Translations under genes and position numbers: made by a program
Shown here: positions 26,306-35,183 of the stretch, one piece after another
Layout of the letters: each line of letters begins with the position of its first letter
Numbering within the stretch: position 1 is the first letter of the stretch
The notes under the pieces: model-generated
The model's database searches: none
Told to the model about the DNA's origin: nothing
Seen by the model: only the letters and a program-made list of their open reading frames with translations
NCBI GenBank assembly: GCA_964437825.1
Contig: CAYTIH010000003.1
Location: 14,860 to 78,859, forward strand
Length of the DNA: 64,000 nt
Reading direction: 5' to 3'
Origin: JBJFCE01 sp964437825
Lineage (GTDB): Bacteria > Bacillota > Clostridia > Lachnospirales > Lachnospiraceae

Positions 26306-27622
26306 ATGAGTTTATATGAGAAAATTGTAGCAGGCGAAGAAAAGATTGCGCTGGTGGGACTTGGTTATGTCGGTATGCCGATTGCGGTTGCTTTTTCCAA
26401 AAAGGTGAAGGTCATCGGTTTTGACCTGAATAAAGCGAAGGTCGAGAAATACAAAAGCGGTATTGATCCTACCTGTGAGGTGGGTGATGACGTGATCAAA
26501 GCCTGCAGTGTGGAGTTTACCTCTGATGAGACCAGGCTGAAAGAGGCGAAGTTTTTTATTGTAGCGGTACCTACGCCGGTGAATCCGGATCATACGCCGG
26601 ATCTGACGCCGATTGAAGGCGCCAGTGCCATTTTGGGACGCAATTTGCCCAAAGGCTCCATCGTAGTGTTTGAATCCACAGTGTATCCCGGTGTAACGCA
26701 GGAGGTTGCCGTTCCGATTCTGGAAAAAGAATCGGGCCTCACATGCGGCGTGGATTTTAAAATCGGATATTCTCCGGAACGAATCAATCCCGGTGATAAG
26801 GTTCATAGACTGGAGACGATTACTAAGATCGTATCCGGTATGGATGAAGAGACGCTGCAAGAGGTTGCGAGCGTTTATGAGCTTGTGGTGGATGCGGGAG
26901 TACATCGTGCGCCGTCAATCAAGGTGGCGGAGGCTGCCAAGGTGATTGAAAACAGTCAGCGTGATATTAATATCGCATTTATGAACGAGCTGTCCATTAT
27001 TTTTAACCGGATGGGAATTGACACCAAGTCCGTTTTGGAGGCGGCTGGAACGAAGTGGAATTTCCTGAAATTTGAACCGGGTCTGGTCGGCGGACATTGT
27101 ATCGGAGTAGACCCGTATTATCTGACATATAAAGCGGAGCAGCTTGGATACCATTCCCAAATCATACTTTCGGGACGCAGGATTAATGACGATATGGGCA
27201 AATATGTGGCTGAAAGTCTGGTTAAGAATCTGATTAAGGCAAGTATTCCCGTTAAAAATGCAAGAGTGGCAATCCTCGGATTTACCTTTAAAGAAAACTG
27301 TCCGGATACCAGAAACAGCAAAATCATTGATATTGTGAAGGAACTTCGGGAGTATGGGATCGAACCCTTCATTACAGATCCTGTGGCTGAAAAGGCTGAA
27401 GCCGAAAGGGAATATGGTATTACCTTATCCGGGCTTTCCGATGTCAGAGATATGGATGCCGTGATTTTGGCAGTGGCGCACAAGGAGTATAAGTCTCTGA
27501 CAATGGAACAAATCGGACAGATGTATGCTTTGAGGCACCGGGTTAAGGTTTTGTCCGACATCAAGGGTCTGCTTGACAGAAAAGCATATGAACAGGCAGG
27601 ATACTTATACTGGAGACTGTAA
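26306..27622 (+). CDS. tviB: UDP-N-acetylhexosamine 6-dehydrogenase, TviB/WbpO type
   Basis: A 438-residue NAD-dependent nucleotide-sugar dehydrogenase that oxidises C6 of UDP-GlcNAc or UDP-GalNAc to the uronic acid. GLGYVG (18-23) binds NAD, ESTVYPGVT forms the central block and GGHCIGVDPYYL holds the catalytic Cys265. The sequence CGVDFKIGYSPERINPGDKVH is typical of the TviB/VipA branch rather than UDP-glucose dehydrogenase. Paired with the WbpP/TviC-type epimerase at 29138 it would give UDP-GalNAcA. The ATG follows CCGGAGGAA. No inactivating change is visible. Confidence 0.92.
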   Translation: MSLYEKIVAGEEKIALVGLGYVGMPIAVAFSKKVKVIGFDLNKAKVEKYKSGIDPTCEVGDDVIKACSVEFTSDETRLKEAKFFIVAVPTPVNPDHTPDLTPIEGASAILGRNLPKGSIVVFESTVYPGVTQEVAVPILEKESGLTCGVDFKIGYSPERINPGDKVHRLETITKIVSGMDEETLQEVASVYELVVDAGVHRAPSIKVAEAAKVIENSQRDINIAFMNELSIIFNRMGIDTKSVLEAAGTKWNFLKFEPGLVGGHCIGVDPYYLTYKAEQLGYHSQIILSGRRINDDMGKYVAESLVKNLIKASIPVKNARVAILGFTFKENCPDTRNSKIIDIVKELREYGIEPFITDPVAEKAEAEREYGITLSGLSDVRDMDAVILAVAHKEYKSLTMEQIGQMYALRHRVKVLSDIKGLLDRKAYEQAGYLYWRL

Positions 27623-27627
27623 ATCGT

Positions 27628-29133
27628 ATGGGTCATATTGAAACGGAAGGGAAAAAGAATATACGGAAATTTTTGGCACCTGCTATCATTGGTGCCTTTT
27701 TCTGTTTTCTGTATGTTCGGTTTGGGGTGGGGGAATATCCTGATTCCGTCACTTATCTGGAAAATTATATGGATCGGGAACCGCTGTATCCGCTTTTGCT
27801 AAAGCTGTTCAAGACTGTTCTGGGCGCAGGATTTTATCTGAAAGCCGTCGCTATGATGCAGAATCTGTTTGCGGCCCTGGCGACATGGTATCTGTATTCT
27901 TATATCACAAGGCATTTTGAGATGCATGCCGCAGGCCGTATGCTTTCCATGGCGGTACTTTTACTGCCGCATCTGTTAACCGGCGTCATGTCGTCATCCG
28001 GGATCATACTGACAAATGCCATTTTGAGTGAGGGGATTACGTTATCCCTGTATCAGTTGTTCTTTACGCTGCTGCTAAAGTTCTTATATGAAAAAAAGAA
28101 CAGAAAATATGCGGCAGCCGCGCTTCTAACCGCGCTTTTGGCCGCCTTTGCCAGAGGCCAGATGATGCCGATGCTTTTAATCTGGATGGCGGTATGCATC
28201 GGATCCGAGATTTCAGGAATGCGGAGGAATTTGCGTAGGCATGGGAAAAACGGGAATCCTATCAGAGAAGAGGTTTGCGTTAGCCCGGAAAGCCGGACCC
28301 GGCGGGGCGTTATGCGCATATTCGGAATTTTGCTTTTGACGGTTTTGGCTTTTCTGATCCGCGCTGTCGGAATCAGCGGTTATAATCGGCTGGTGTACGG
28401 TTACGCTCAGGGAAATACCGGCGGTAATATGACGATCCTTACCAATGTGCTGTATTCGGCAGACCCGGAGGATGTGCGGAATTTAAAGGGCCGGTTTACG
28501 CAGCAGGAGCGGGAGCTGCTTCAGGCTGTCTATGATGAGATGCAGGAGAAGGGATATACTTATCGCGATGCGGGAAGCGGATTTGAAAACAGGATTCTTC
28601 ATCATGAGGCCAGTCATGATAAGATTAAATTCGAAATTTTGTACGAGCAGTTTGATTCCTTTTTTGAACAGGAAGCAGGCAGTGAGGGGATCCTGAACGG
28701 ACTCTCCTGGCAGGAGTGGGAGGAAAATAAGTCAAACGGTACGTTGATCCGCATTCGGATGGATGAACTTGCGGGCAGATATATGAAAGCGGTTTTGCCG
28801 GCCTGCCTGGGAAATTGGATCAACACATATTTTTATGTGGCGGCGGGCGGTTTTATCAGGACAGTCGCCGTTTTGCATCCGCTTTTGAATCCGGCAACGG
28901 TATTTCTTTATATTGTAGCAATCGGTTTGATGTGTTATCTTTTTAAGAAGGGAAAAGTGCATGATGCACCGCGGATGATGGCGCTGGTGCTCCTGATGAC
29001 CGCGGCGAATGTATGTGCCACTTCCATGATGATCATGTGTCTGTCGCGGTATATGATATATAATATGTCCCTGTTTTTTCTGGCGGGACTTGTGATGCTG
29101 CAGGAACTGTATCGCGGTATCGGAAAGGAATAG
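27628..29133 (+). CDS. Polytopic membrane protein, GT-C-like
   Basis: A 501-residue protein with about eleven helices. The first outside loop reads GVGEYPDSVTYLENYMDREP followed by LYPLLLKLF, which has the acidic residue and the E-P-L-Y-P element seen in GT-C sugar transferases. A basic cytoplasmic loop (about 195-225) and an extracytoplasmic domain (about 250-390, with many Glu/Gln) follow. The family is not one I can name. It sits between the dehydrogenase and its epimerase with only 5-base gaps, so it is part of the same operon and probably transfers or modifies a sugar outside the membrane. Confidence 0.72.
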   Translation: MGHIETEGKKNIRKFLAPAIIGAFFCFLYVRFGVGEYPDSVTYLENYMDREPLYPLLLKLFKTVLGAGFYLKAVAMMQNLFAALATWYLYSYITRHFEMHAAGRMLSMAVLLLPHLLTGVMSSSGIILTNAILSEGITLSLYQLFFTLLLKFLYEKKNRKYAAAALLTALLAAFARGQMMPMLLIWMAVCIGSEISGMRRNLRRHGKNGNPIREEVCVSPESRTRRGVMRIFGILLLTVLAFLIRAVGISGYNRLVYGYAQGNTGGNMTILTNVLYSADPEDVRNLKGRFTQQERELLQAVYDEMQEKGYTYRDAGSGFENRILHHEASHDKIKFEILYEQFDSFFEQEAGSEGILNGLSWQEWEENKSNGTLIRIRMDELAGRYMKAVLPACLGNWINTYFYVAAGGFIRTVAVLHPLLNPATVFLYIVAIGLMCYLFKKGKVHDAPRMMALVLLMTAANVCATSMMIMCLSRYMIYNMSLFFLAGLVMLQELYRGIGKE

Positions 29134-29137
29134 GAAA

Positions 29138-30115
29138 ATGGGATATCGTAATTTAGTATTTGATAAGGACAGTGTATTTCTGGTAACCGGAGGCGCGGGC
29201 TTCATCGGCTCAAATTTGTGTGAGGCGCTGACGGATATGGGGTATACGGTCAGATGTCTTGATAATCTCTCAACCGGCAAGCAGGAGAATGTGGATTTGT
29301 TGTCAGACAGAGAAAATTATACCTTTATCAAGGGGGATATCAGGGATCTGGATACCTGTATGGAGGCTTGTAAGGGAGTTACCTACGTTTTGAATCAGGC
29401 GGCGTGGGGAAGTGTGCCCCGCAGTATTGAGATGCCTCTTTTATATGAGGAAATTAACATCCGCGGAACGCTGAATATGATGGAAGCTGCCAGACAAAAC
29501 GGAGTCCGGAAATTTGTATTCGCCTCCAGTTCCTCCGTATACGGAGATCACCCCGTACTGCCGAAGGTGGAAGGCCAGGAGGGGAATCTGTTATCCCCCT
29601 ATGCGCTGACCAAGCGCGTGGATGAGGAATACGGAAAACTGTATAAAAAGCTGTATGGGCTTGATACCTATGCTATGAGATATTTCAATGTGTTTGGACG
29701 CAGACAGGACCCGGACGGCGCATATGCAGCGGTCATTCCGAAATTCATCAGACAGCTGCTGCATGATGAAGTACCGACGATCAACGGGGACGGAAAGCAG
29801 TCAAGGGATTTTACCTATATTGACAATGTGATTGAGGCGAATTTAAAGGCCTGTCTGGCGCCCTCTGAGGCTGCCGGAAATGCGTTTAATATTGCCTATG
29901 GCGGCAGAGAATATCTGATTGATATTTATTATGATCTGTGCAAGGCGCTCGGCAAGCATGTGGAGCCGAATTTCGGACCGGACCGCGCCGGGGATATCAA
30001 GCATTCCAATGCGGATATCAGCAAAGCCAGAAGGCTGCTTTTATATGATCCGGAATATGATTTTGCAAAGGGAATCGCGCTTGCGATCGGCTGGTATCAA
30101 AAGAACCTCAAGTAA
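29138..30115 (+). CDS. tviC: UDP-N-acetylhexosamine(uronate) 4-epimerase, WbpP/TviC type
   Basis: A 325-residue extended SDR epimerase. TGGAGFIG (17-24) binds NAD; the active site is SSSSVYGDHP together with Tyr155-x3-Lys159 in SPYALTK. AAWGSVPRSIEMP is close to the AALGSVPRSI block of WbpP/TviC, which act on UDP-GlcNAc or UDP-GlcNAcA rather than UDP-glucose. With the dehydrogenase at 26306 it would interconvert UDP-GlcNAcA and UDP-GalNAcA. Which of the two enzymes acts first (Vi-type or WbpO/WbpP order) is not decided by sequence. Confidence 0.92.
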   Translation: MGYRNLVFDKDSVFLVTGGAGFIGSNLCEALTDMGYTVRCLDNLSTGKQENVDLLSDRENYTFIKGDIRDLDTCMEACKGVTYVLNQAAWGSVPRSIEMPLLYEEINIRGTLNMMEAARQNGVRKFVFASSSSVYGDHPVLPKVEGQEGNLLSPYALTKRVDEEYGKLYKKLYGLDTYAMRYFNVFGRRQDPDGAYAAVIPKFIRQLLHDEVPTINGDGKQSRDFTYIDNVIEANLKACLAPSEAAGNAFNIAYGGREYLIDIYYDLCKALGKHVEPNFGPDRAGDIKHSNADISKARRLLLYDPEYDFAKGIALAIGWYQKNLK

Positions 30116-30140
30116 TATGAATTTAAATAGCAATATTCTT

Positions 30141-30169
30141 TTGCAAATGAATGGCTTTTGAAATACAAA
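30141..30169 (+). promoter_or_regulatory. Weak candidate promoter in an AT-rich gap
   Basis: In the 87-base gap between the epimerase and the next glycosyltransferase, TTGCAA (30141-30146) and TACAAA (30164-30169) are separated by 17 bases. Each box matches consensus at four positions. The surrounding sequence is much more AT-rich than the coding regions. Support is weak and read-through from upstream is equally possible. Confidence 0.25.
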
Positions 30170-30202
30170 ATAACGATCTTTGAGGGACGGAGTGGTGGTG
30201 CT

Positions 30203-31318
30203 ATGGCGGCAGTTCGTATGCTTCATATTGTGGGTTCCATGTCACCGAGTGGGATCGGCAACTTTATTATGAATATCTATCGCAATATCGACAGGGATAA
30301 GGTACAGTTTGATTTTATTGTCCATGAGCACCGTGAGGTGAGCTTTGATGAGGAGATCCTGGCGCTTGGAGGAAAGCTGTATTATGTGACCAGGAAAAGC
30401 GTAAGTCCCGTTCGAAATTTTAAGGAAATCAGGGAAGTGGTGAAACAAGGGCATTATGGAATTGTATTCAGGCATACGGATACGGCAACGGTAGCGCTTG
30501 ATCTGCTTGCATGTAAATGGGGCGGCGCAAAGCGCCGCATTCCGCATTCCCATTCGACCAGTACGGGGAATCAAAGGATGCATAAGATCTTCCGCCCGAT
30601 GTTAAACTGTCTGGCAACCGAACGCTTTGCATGCTCGCAGGATGCAGGAAAATGGCTTTATGGAAAGAAGAAATTCGAAGTCATATGGAACGGCATCAGG
30701 ATTGACCGGTTCGCTTTTTCCATGGACAAGCGGAATAAAATCAGGCGGGAGCTTGGGCTTTCGGATTCTTATGTCTTTGGTCATGTAGGAAATTTCCTGC
30801 CGGTAAAGAATCATTTGTTTATGCTGGAGATATTTGCGCAAATCCATGAAAAAAACGCGGATGCAAAGCTGCTCTTTGTGGGAGACGGAGCGCTTCGAAA
30901 TCAGATAGAAGAAAAGACAGAAAGTCTGGGACTTAAGGACTGCGTGATTTTGACCGGGGTCCGCAATGATACGGATCTGCTTTTGCAGGGCATGGATGTT
31001 TTTCTTTTTCCTTCGAATTATGAGGGAATGCCGATTGCGCTGGTGGAAGCGCAGGCGGCGGGACTCAAGTGTCTGGTGAGTGATGTGATTACGGATGATG
31101 TGATCGTTACGAAGAATGTAACCAAGATGAGTTTAAGCCGGCCTGCCTGCGACTGGGCGGATACGGCGCTTCAACTGGCCAAGGAAGGTTTTGCAGAGGC
31201 TTATGAGGCTGGGGATGTGCAGCAGGACCCCTGTAAAGGCAGGGAGGATACTTCCCCGCAGATCGCTGCGGGCGGCTTTGACGTGAAGGATCTGGCGAAG
31301 AGATATGAAAGGATATAG
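30203..31318 (+). CDS. GT4 glycosyltransferase, EpsF-like
   Basis: A 371-residue GT-B glycosyltransferase. The opening MLHIVGSMSPSGIGNFIMN with its glycine-rich acceptor loop, RRIPHSHST in the N-domain, VGNFLPVKNH at the domain junction and PSNYEGMPIALVEAQAAGL (E-x7-E) in the C-domain match exopolysaccharide enzymes of the EpsF group. It transfers a sugar from a nucleotide donor to a growing lipid-linked chain in the cytoplasm. I start at ATG 30203; the longer frame begins with TTG at 30158 in an AT-rich stretch. The ribosome binding site (GGTGG) is weak. The C-terminal ~35 residues are charged and not part of the fold. Confidence 0.85.
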   Translation: MAAVRMLHIVGSMSPSGIGNFIMNIYRNIDRDKVQFDFIVHEHREVSFDEEILALGGKLYYVTRKSVSPVRNFKEIREVVKQGHYGIVFRHTDTATVALDLLACKWGGAKRRIPHSHSTSTGNQRMHKIFRPMLNCLATERFACSQDAGKWLYGKKKFEVIWNGIRIDRFAFSMDKRNKIRRELGLSDSYVFGHVGNFLPVKNHLFMLEIFAQIHEKNADAKLLFVGDGALRNQIEEKTESLGLKDCVILTGVRNDTDLLLQGMDVFLFPSNYEGMPIALVEAQAAGLKCLVSDVITDDVIVTKNVTKMSLSRPACDWADTALQLAKEGFAEAYEAGDVQQDPCKGREDTSPQIAAGGFDVKDLAKRYERI

Positions 31319-31321
31319 AGC

Positions 31322-32425
31322 ATGGCAAAGATTGCGTTCTATATCGGCAGCCTTGGAAAGGGCGGTGCCGAAAGGGTGTTAGTAAATCTGGCGGAATATT
31401 TTCACGCTCAGGGATATGAGGTTACCATTGTAACGGCGTATCAGCTGGACGAGGAATATGAGCTTGCATATGGAGCAAAGAGAATCATTCTGGGAGAGTT
31501 GAATGTTACGGTAAACGGCAGAGCTCGTTTTTTTATGCAGCGCTTACAAAAACTGAAAAATGTCTGGAAGACGGAAAAGCCGGACGTAATTGTTTCCTTT
31601 ATCGGCAAGTCGAATATGATGGCGCTGCTTAGTACGATCGGAACGCGAATTCCCGTTTTCGTTTCCGTGCGGAGCGATCCGAACAGGGAATATGCGTCCA
31701 AAATCATGGGGATTGTGTCAAAGACGCTGTTTCGCCGGGCAAAGGGGATCATTGTGCAGACGCAGGATGCCAAGGAATATTTTCCAAAGGGGATGCAGTC
31801 GAAGGTCCGTATTCTCCCCAACTCTCTGAACGCAGGCTTTATCAAAGACAGATATGAGGGGGACAGGAGTCCTGAAATTGTCATGGTGGGACGGCTTGAT
31901 GCGAACAAGAATCACAAACTCCTGTTTCAGGCTTTTTCCAAAATTCATGAGGAATATCCGGATATGAGAATTGTTATTTACGGCGCCGGTTTTCCAGGTT
32001 CGGATACGGAGCCTGCCCTCCGCGCATTGGCACAGGAGCTCCGGATTCAGGACAAGGTGATCTTTATGGGCAGAAAAAACAATATCGCGGAGCATATTCA
32101 TCAGTCCCGGATTTTTGTCCTGGCTTCCACGTATGAGGGAATGCCCAACGCGCTTTTGGAGGCCATGGCGCTGGGGCTTGCCTGTATTTCCACGGATTGT
32201 CCCTGCGGTGGTCCGCGCAGTGTGATCAGAAACGGAGAAAACGGGATTTTAATTCCGGCAGGAGATGCGGCGGCTCTTGAAAAGGCGCTGCGAACGATTC
32301 TGGAGCATCCCGAATATGAGGAAGCACTGGGACGGGAGGCGTGTAAGCTGAGGGATGAGCTTGCGCCTGAAAAGGTTAACAGAATGTGGATGGAGTATAT
32401 TGAACAGGGGATAAAAAAATGCTGA
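31322..32425 (+). CDS. GT4 glycosyltransferase, PglH/PglJ-like
   Basis: A 367-residue GT-B retaining glycosyltransferase. Typical blocks are FYIGSLGKGGAERVLVNLA at the N-terminus, VSVRSDPN in the middle, MVGRLDANKNHKLL at the junction and STYEGMPNALLEAMALGL (E-x7-E) followed by CPCGGPRSVI, the latter common in PglH/PglJ GalNAc transferases. It starts 3 bases after the preceding stop. The donor may be a HexNAc, judging from the nearest characterised families; this is inference. Confidence 0.87.
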   Translation: MAKIAFYIGSLGKGGAERVLVNLAEYFHAQGYEVTIVTAYQLDEEYELAYGAKRIILGELNVTVNGRARFFMQRLQKLKNVWKTEKPDVIVSFIGKSNMMALLSTIGTRIPVFVSVRSDPNREYASKIMGIVSKTLFRRAKGIIVQTQDAKEYFPKGMQSKVRILPNSLNAGFIKDRYEGDRSPEIVMVGRLDANKNHKLLFQAFSKIHEEYPDMRIVIYGAGFPGSDTEPALRALAQELRIQDKVIFMGRKNNIAEHIHQSRIFVLASTYEGMPNALLEAMALGLACISTDCPCGGPRSVIRNGENGILIPAGDAAALEKALRTILEHPEYEEALGREACKLRDELAPEKVNRMWMEYIEQGIKKC

Positions 32426-33186
32426 TCATTTCCAGAAAACATAACGGAATAGATATCATAGACTGCTGGTATGCGCAGCAGGCATTGAAACAAAACGGAA
32501 TTATTCGTTATATGGAGGCTTTAAAGCCTCTCGGAAGGAACGTAACGGAGTTTCAGACCTTATTATCCGATCTGACGCAGGAGGAGGAAGCAATTTTATC
32601 CCGTTTTTCCAAGAACTGCCGTTATGAGGTGCGCCGTGCACCGAGGGAGGGCGTCGCGTGCGTGTATATGCTCGGAAAAGAGATCACGCAGGAGGATATC
32701 CGGGCGTTTACCGATTTCTTTGAGGAATTCTGGAGAAGCAAGGGGATCAGCTATCATGAGAAGGAAAAATGCCGTGCGGAAATTGAGCATTATGCAAGCG
32801 CCGGTGCGTTCGCCATTACAATGGCGGTTATGGGCGCGAAGGTATTGGTTTATCATACCTATATCGTGGAGCAGTCGCGTGTCAGGCTTTATCAGTCCGC
32901 ATCGCAGTTCAGAGCGGATGAAAGTATTTCCACGAATGTGATCGGTTATGCCAACAGATATTTACATTATCAGGATATGCTCTGGTTTAAGGATCTTGGA
33001 AAAAAGGTATATGATTGGGGAGGCGCAGGAACGAACGAGGATGTCGAAAGCATTACGAAGTTTAAAGAATCCTTCGGCGGGGAACCCGTAACCTATTATC
33101 ACGGGGAAGAAATCAGGGGATTGCTGCCGGGACTTTATAAGAAAGCGACCGGATGGATCGGAAGGATTACCGACCGGGCAATGTGA
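32419..33186 (+). CDS. Short FemAB/GNAT-like acyltransferase
   Basis: A 255-residue soluble protein of the FemAB-like GNAT superfamily. FSKNCRYEVRRAPREGV is the conserved substrate-side block, and YDWGGAGTNEDVESITKFKESFGG near the C-terminus is the second; both are found in small polysaccharide-locus members. It overlaps the preceding glycosyltransferase by 7 bases and is followed 9 bases later by the asparagine-synthase-like gene, so all three are co-translated. It may acylate an amine or hydroxyl on the sugar being added. The acyl donor (acyl-CoA or aminoacyl-tRNA) is unknown. It is only distantly related to the longer FemAB-like protein at 24109. Confidence 0.75.
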   Translation: MLIISRKHNGIDIIDCWYAQQALKQNGIIRYMEALKPLGRNVTEFQTLLSDLTQEEEAILSRFSKNCRYEVRRAPREGVACVYMLGKEITQEDIRAFTDFFEEFWRSKGISYHEKEKCRAEIEHYASAGAFAITMAVMGAKVLVYHTYIVEQSRVRLYQSASQFRADESISTNVIGYANRYLHYQDMLWFKDLGKKVYDWGGAGTNEDVESITKFKESFGGEPVTYYHGEEIRGLLPGLYKKATGWIGRITDRAM

Positions 33187-33195
33187 GGTAAGCTT

Positions 33196-35085
33196 ATGTG
33201 TGGAATTGCAGGTATGGTGCATTTTAGCGGAAACGGCGTTGACGACATTTTGAATATGAATCAGCGGATGTTCAGACGCGGTCCGGATGCGGGAAATTAT
33301 TGGATAGACGAGGAAAAGAGGGTGGCGTTTGGCCACAGACGCCTTTCCATTGTGGATCTGACAGAGAATGGCGCACAGCCCATGGTATCCTGCAGCGGGC
33401 GCTATGTCATCACGTACAACGGAGAAATTTATAATTTCAGGGAAATAGAAGCGCGGATGCGCGGGGACGGTTTTTCCGGCAAACTGCGGGGCAGCTCCGA
33501 TACGGAGGTGATTCTGGAGGCGTTTGAGTTTTACGGAATCGATAAGACGCTTCAGCTTATGAAGGGCATGTTTGCGCTTGCGCTTTTCGACAGGCAGCAG
33601 AATCAAATCGTTCTGATGAGGGACAGAGTGGGAGAAAAACCACTCTATTTTGGCTTTGTAGGAAAATGCTTTGTATTCGCCTCAGATTTGGCCTCGATTA
33701 AGGCTGTTCACGGATTTTCAAATGAAGTGAACACAGATGTCTTCAGCCTGTATTTTCAATACGGATATATTCCTGCGCCCTATTGCGTTTATCGGGATAT
33801 CCGGAAGCTGGAGGCGGGAAAATATCTGACTTTGGAGGTGGATTCCTTACAGTATGAGATCAGTACTTATTGGGATATGGCGAAGGCAGCTGCGTTTGGA
33901 CAGAGCCATTTGTTTCAGGGTACGGAGAGGGAAGCTGCGGACCGCCTGGAGGAACTGTTACAGGATGCCGTAAAGGGGCAGATGATTTCCGATGTCCCGC
34001 TCGGCGCTTTTTTATCGGGCGGAATTGATTCCGCATTGGTGGTCAGTATGATGCAGTCCGTGAGCAGCGTGCCGGTAAGAACGTTTACCATTGGATTTGA
34101 CGTGGAAAAGTATAATGAAGCGGAGTATGCGAAGGCAATTGCAAAGCATTTGGGAACGGAGCATACGGAGCTGTATATCAACAAACAGGATGCCTGCGAG
34201 GTTATGAAGCAGATGACGGAGTGCTTTTCGGAGCCGTTTGCGGATTCTTCTCAGATTCCGACCATGCTGGTCAGCAAGATGACCAGGGAGCATGTGACCG
34301 TGTCACTGAGCGGAGATGCAGGAGACGAGCTTTTCTGCGGATATAATACGTATCGCGCGGCACAGTCCGACATGGAGAATCTGAAGAAACGATATCATAA
34401 GCTGCCGGCCGGTATGCGCCGGGCGGCGGGACGTGCCTGTCTGCGTGTGGCAGGAAAAAATGAGGCGCTATATAAAGCCGGGAGTTACCTGACGATGGAA
34501 TGCGAGGAGGATGCGCACAGGTGGCTGGGACTGGAAGATCCGAGAGTCCTGTATCTTCCCAAAAACCGAAGCAGGCTTTCCGACAGCAATTTCAGCTATC
34601 GTGCGGGTACTCTGCCGGGGGCCTTGAATAATTTGATGCTGATGGATTTAAAGCAGTATCATCCTGACGATATTCTGGTCAAAGTGGACCGGTCAGGAAT
34701 GTATTATTCGCTGGAAACGAGGATGCCGCTATTGGATAAGGACGTGGTGGAATTTGCGTGGACGCTTCCGCTTGCGTATAAATACAGCGAAGGGATCACC
34801 AAGCGGGTGATGCGGGAGGTATTATACCGTTATGTACCCAAAGAAATGATGGAACGCCCCAAAAAGGGCTTCAGCATACCGCTTCATGAGTGGCTGCAGC
34901 AGGGAGCCATGCGGATTTGGGCGGAAAACATTATCAGCGACGGCCGAAGCAGGCTCGGAGATTATATCGACCAGAAGATGGTTGCTTCCTATTGGGAGGA
35001 TTATACGCAGCGCGGAATTTGGACGGAAAAGGTCTGGTACATTCTGATTCTGGAGCAGTGGCTGCTTGAGAATTGCTGCAGCTGA
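33196..35085 (+). CDS. Asparagine synthase (glutamine-hydrolysing) family amidotransferase
   Basis: A 629-residue AsnB-family protein. The glutaminase domain has the N-terminal nucleophile Cys2 (MCGIAG), with GHRRLSIVDL and TYNGEIYN; the synthetase domain has the ATP pyrophosphatase loop SGGIDS (274-279) and LSGDAGDELFCGYNTY. In polysaccharide loci this family (for example WbpS of Pseudomonas O6) is thought to amidate uronic acids. Here the nearby TviB/TviC-type genes provide an N-acetylhexosaminuronate, so I infer amidation of that sugar rather than asparagine supply. The length is within the family range and the key residues are intact. Confidence 0.9.
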   Translation: MCGIAGMVHFSGNGVDDILNMNQRMFRRGPDAGNYWIDEEKRVAFGHRRLSIVDLTENGAQPMVSCSGRYVITYNGEIYNFREIEARMRGDGFSGKLRGSSDTEVILEAFEFYGIDKTLQLMKGMFALALFDRQQNQIVLMRDRVGEKPLYFGFVGKCFVFASDLASIKAVHGFSNEVNTDVFSLYFQYGYIPAPYCVYRDIRKLEAGKYLTLEVDSLQYEISTYWDMAKAAAFGQSHLFQGTEREAADRLEELLQDAVKGQMISDVPLGAFLSGGIDSALVVSMMQSVSSVPVRTFTIGFDVEKYNEAEYAKAIAKHLGTEHTELYINKQDACEVMKQMTECFSEPFADSSQIPTMLVSKMTREHVTVSLSGDAGDELFCGYNTYRAAQSDMENLKKRYHKLPAGMRRAAGRACLRVAGKNEALYKAGSYLTMECEEDAHRWLGLEDPRVLYLPKNRSRLSDSNFSYRAGTLPGALNNLMLMDLKQYHPDDILVKVDRSGMYYSLETRMPLLDKDVVEFAWTLPLAYKYSEGITKRVMREVLYRYVPKEMMERPKKGFSIPLHEWLQQGAMRIWAENIISDGRSRLGDYIDQKMVASYWEDYTQRGIWTEKVWYILILEQWLLENCCS

Positions 35086-35096
35086 TTTTTTTACAC

Positions 35097-35177
35097 GGCA
35101 ATTTGAGTCAGAGCCTCAAATATGCCATGATCGCAGACTATCGCGTGTCATCGCAATGAATTGCTCTGACATGGAGG
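35097..35177 (+). promoter_or_regulatory. Structured leader with hairpin and RBS-proximal complementary segment
   Basis: Between the AsnB-like stop and the DUF2334 gene, GGCA-ATTTGAG (35097-35107) pairs with CTCAAAT-A-TGCC (35115-35126), one base bulged, across the 7-base loop TCAGAGC (35108-35114). That loop is exactly complementary to GCTCTGA at 35163-35169, just before the GGAGG ribosome binding site (35173-35177). Loop and distal segment could form a pseudoknot-like contact, or an 8-bp alternative stem (GTCAGAGC with GCTCTGAC). No T-run follows the first stem. Confidence 0.5.
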
Positions 35178-35183
35178 CTTTGC

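Noticed and set aside
35066..35092. T-rich end after the AsnB-like gene considered as an intrinsic terminator
   Set aside because: The TTTTTTT follows GCTGCAGC, but I cannot build a stable stem directly before it; pairing is patchy, so I do not call a terminator.
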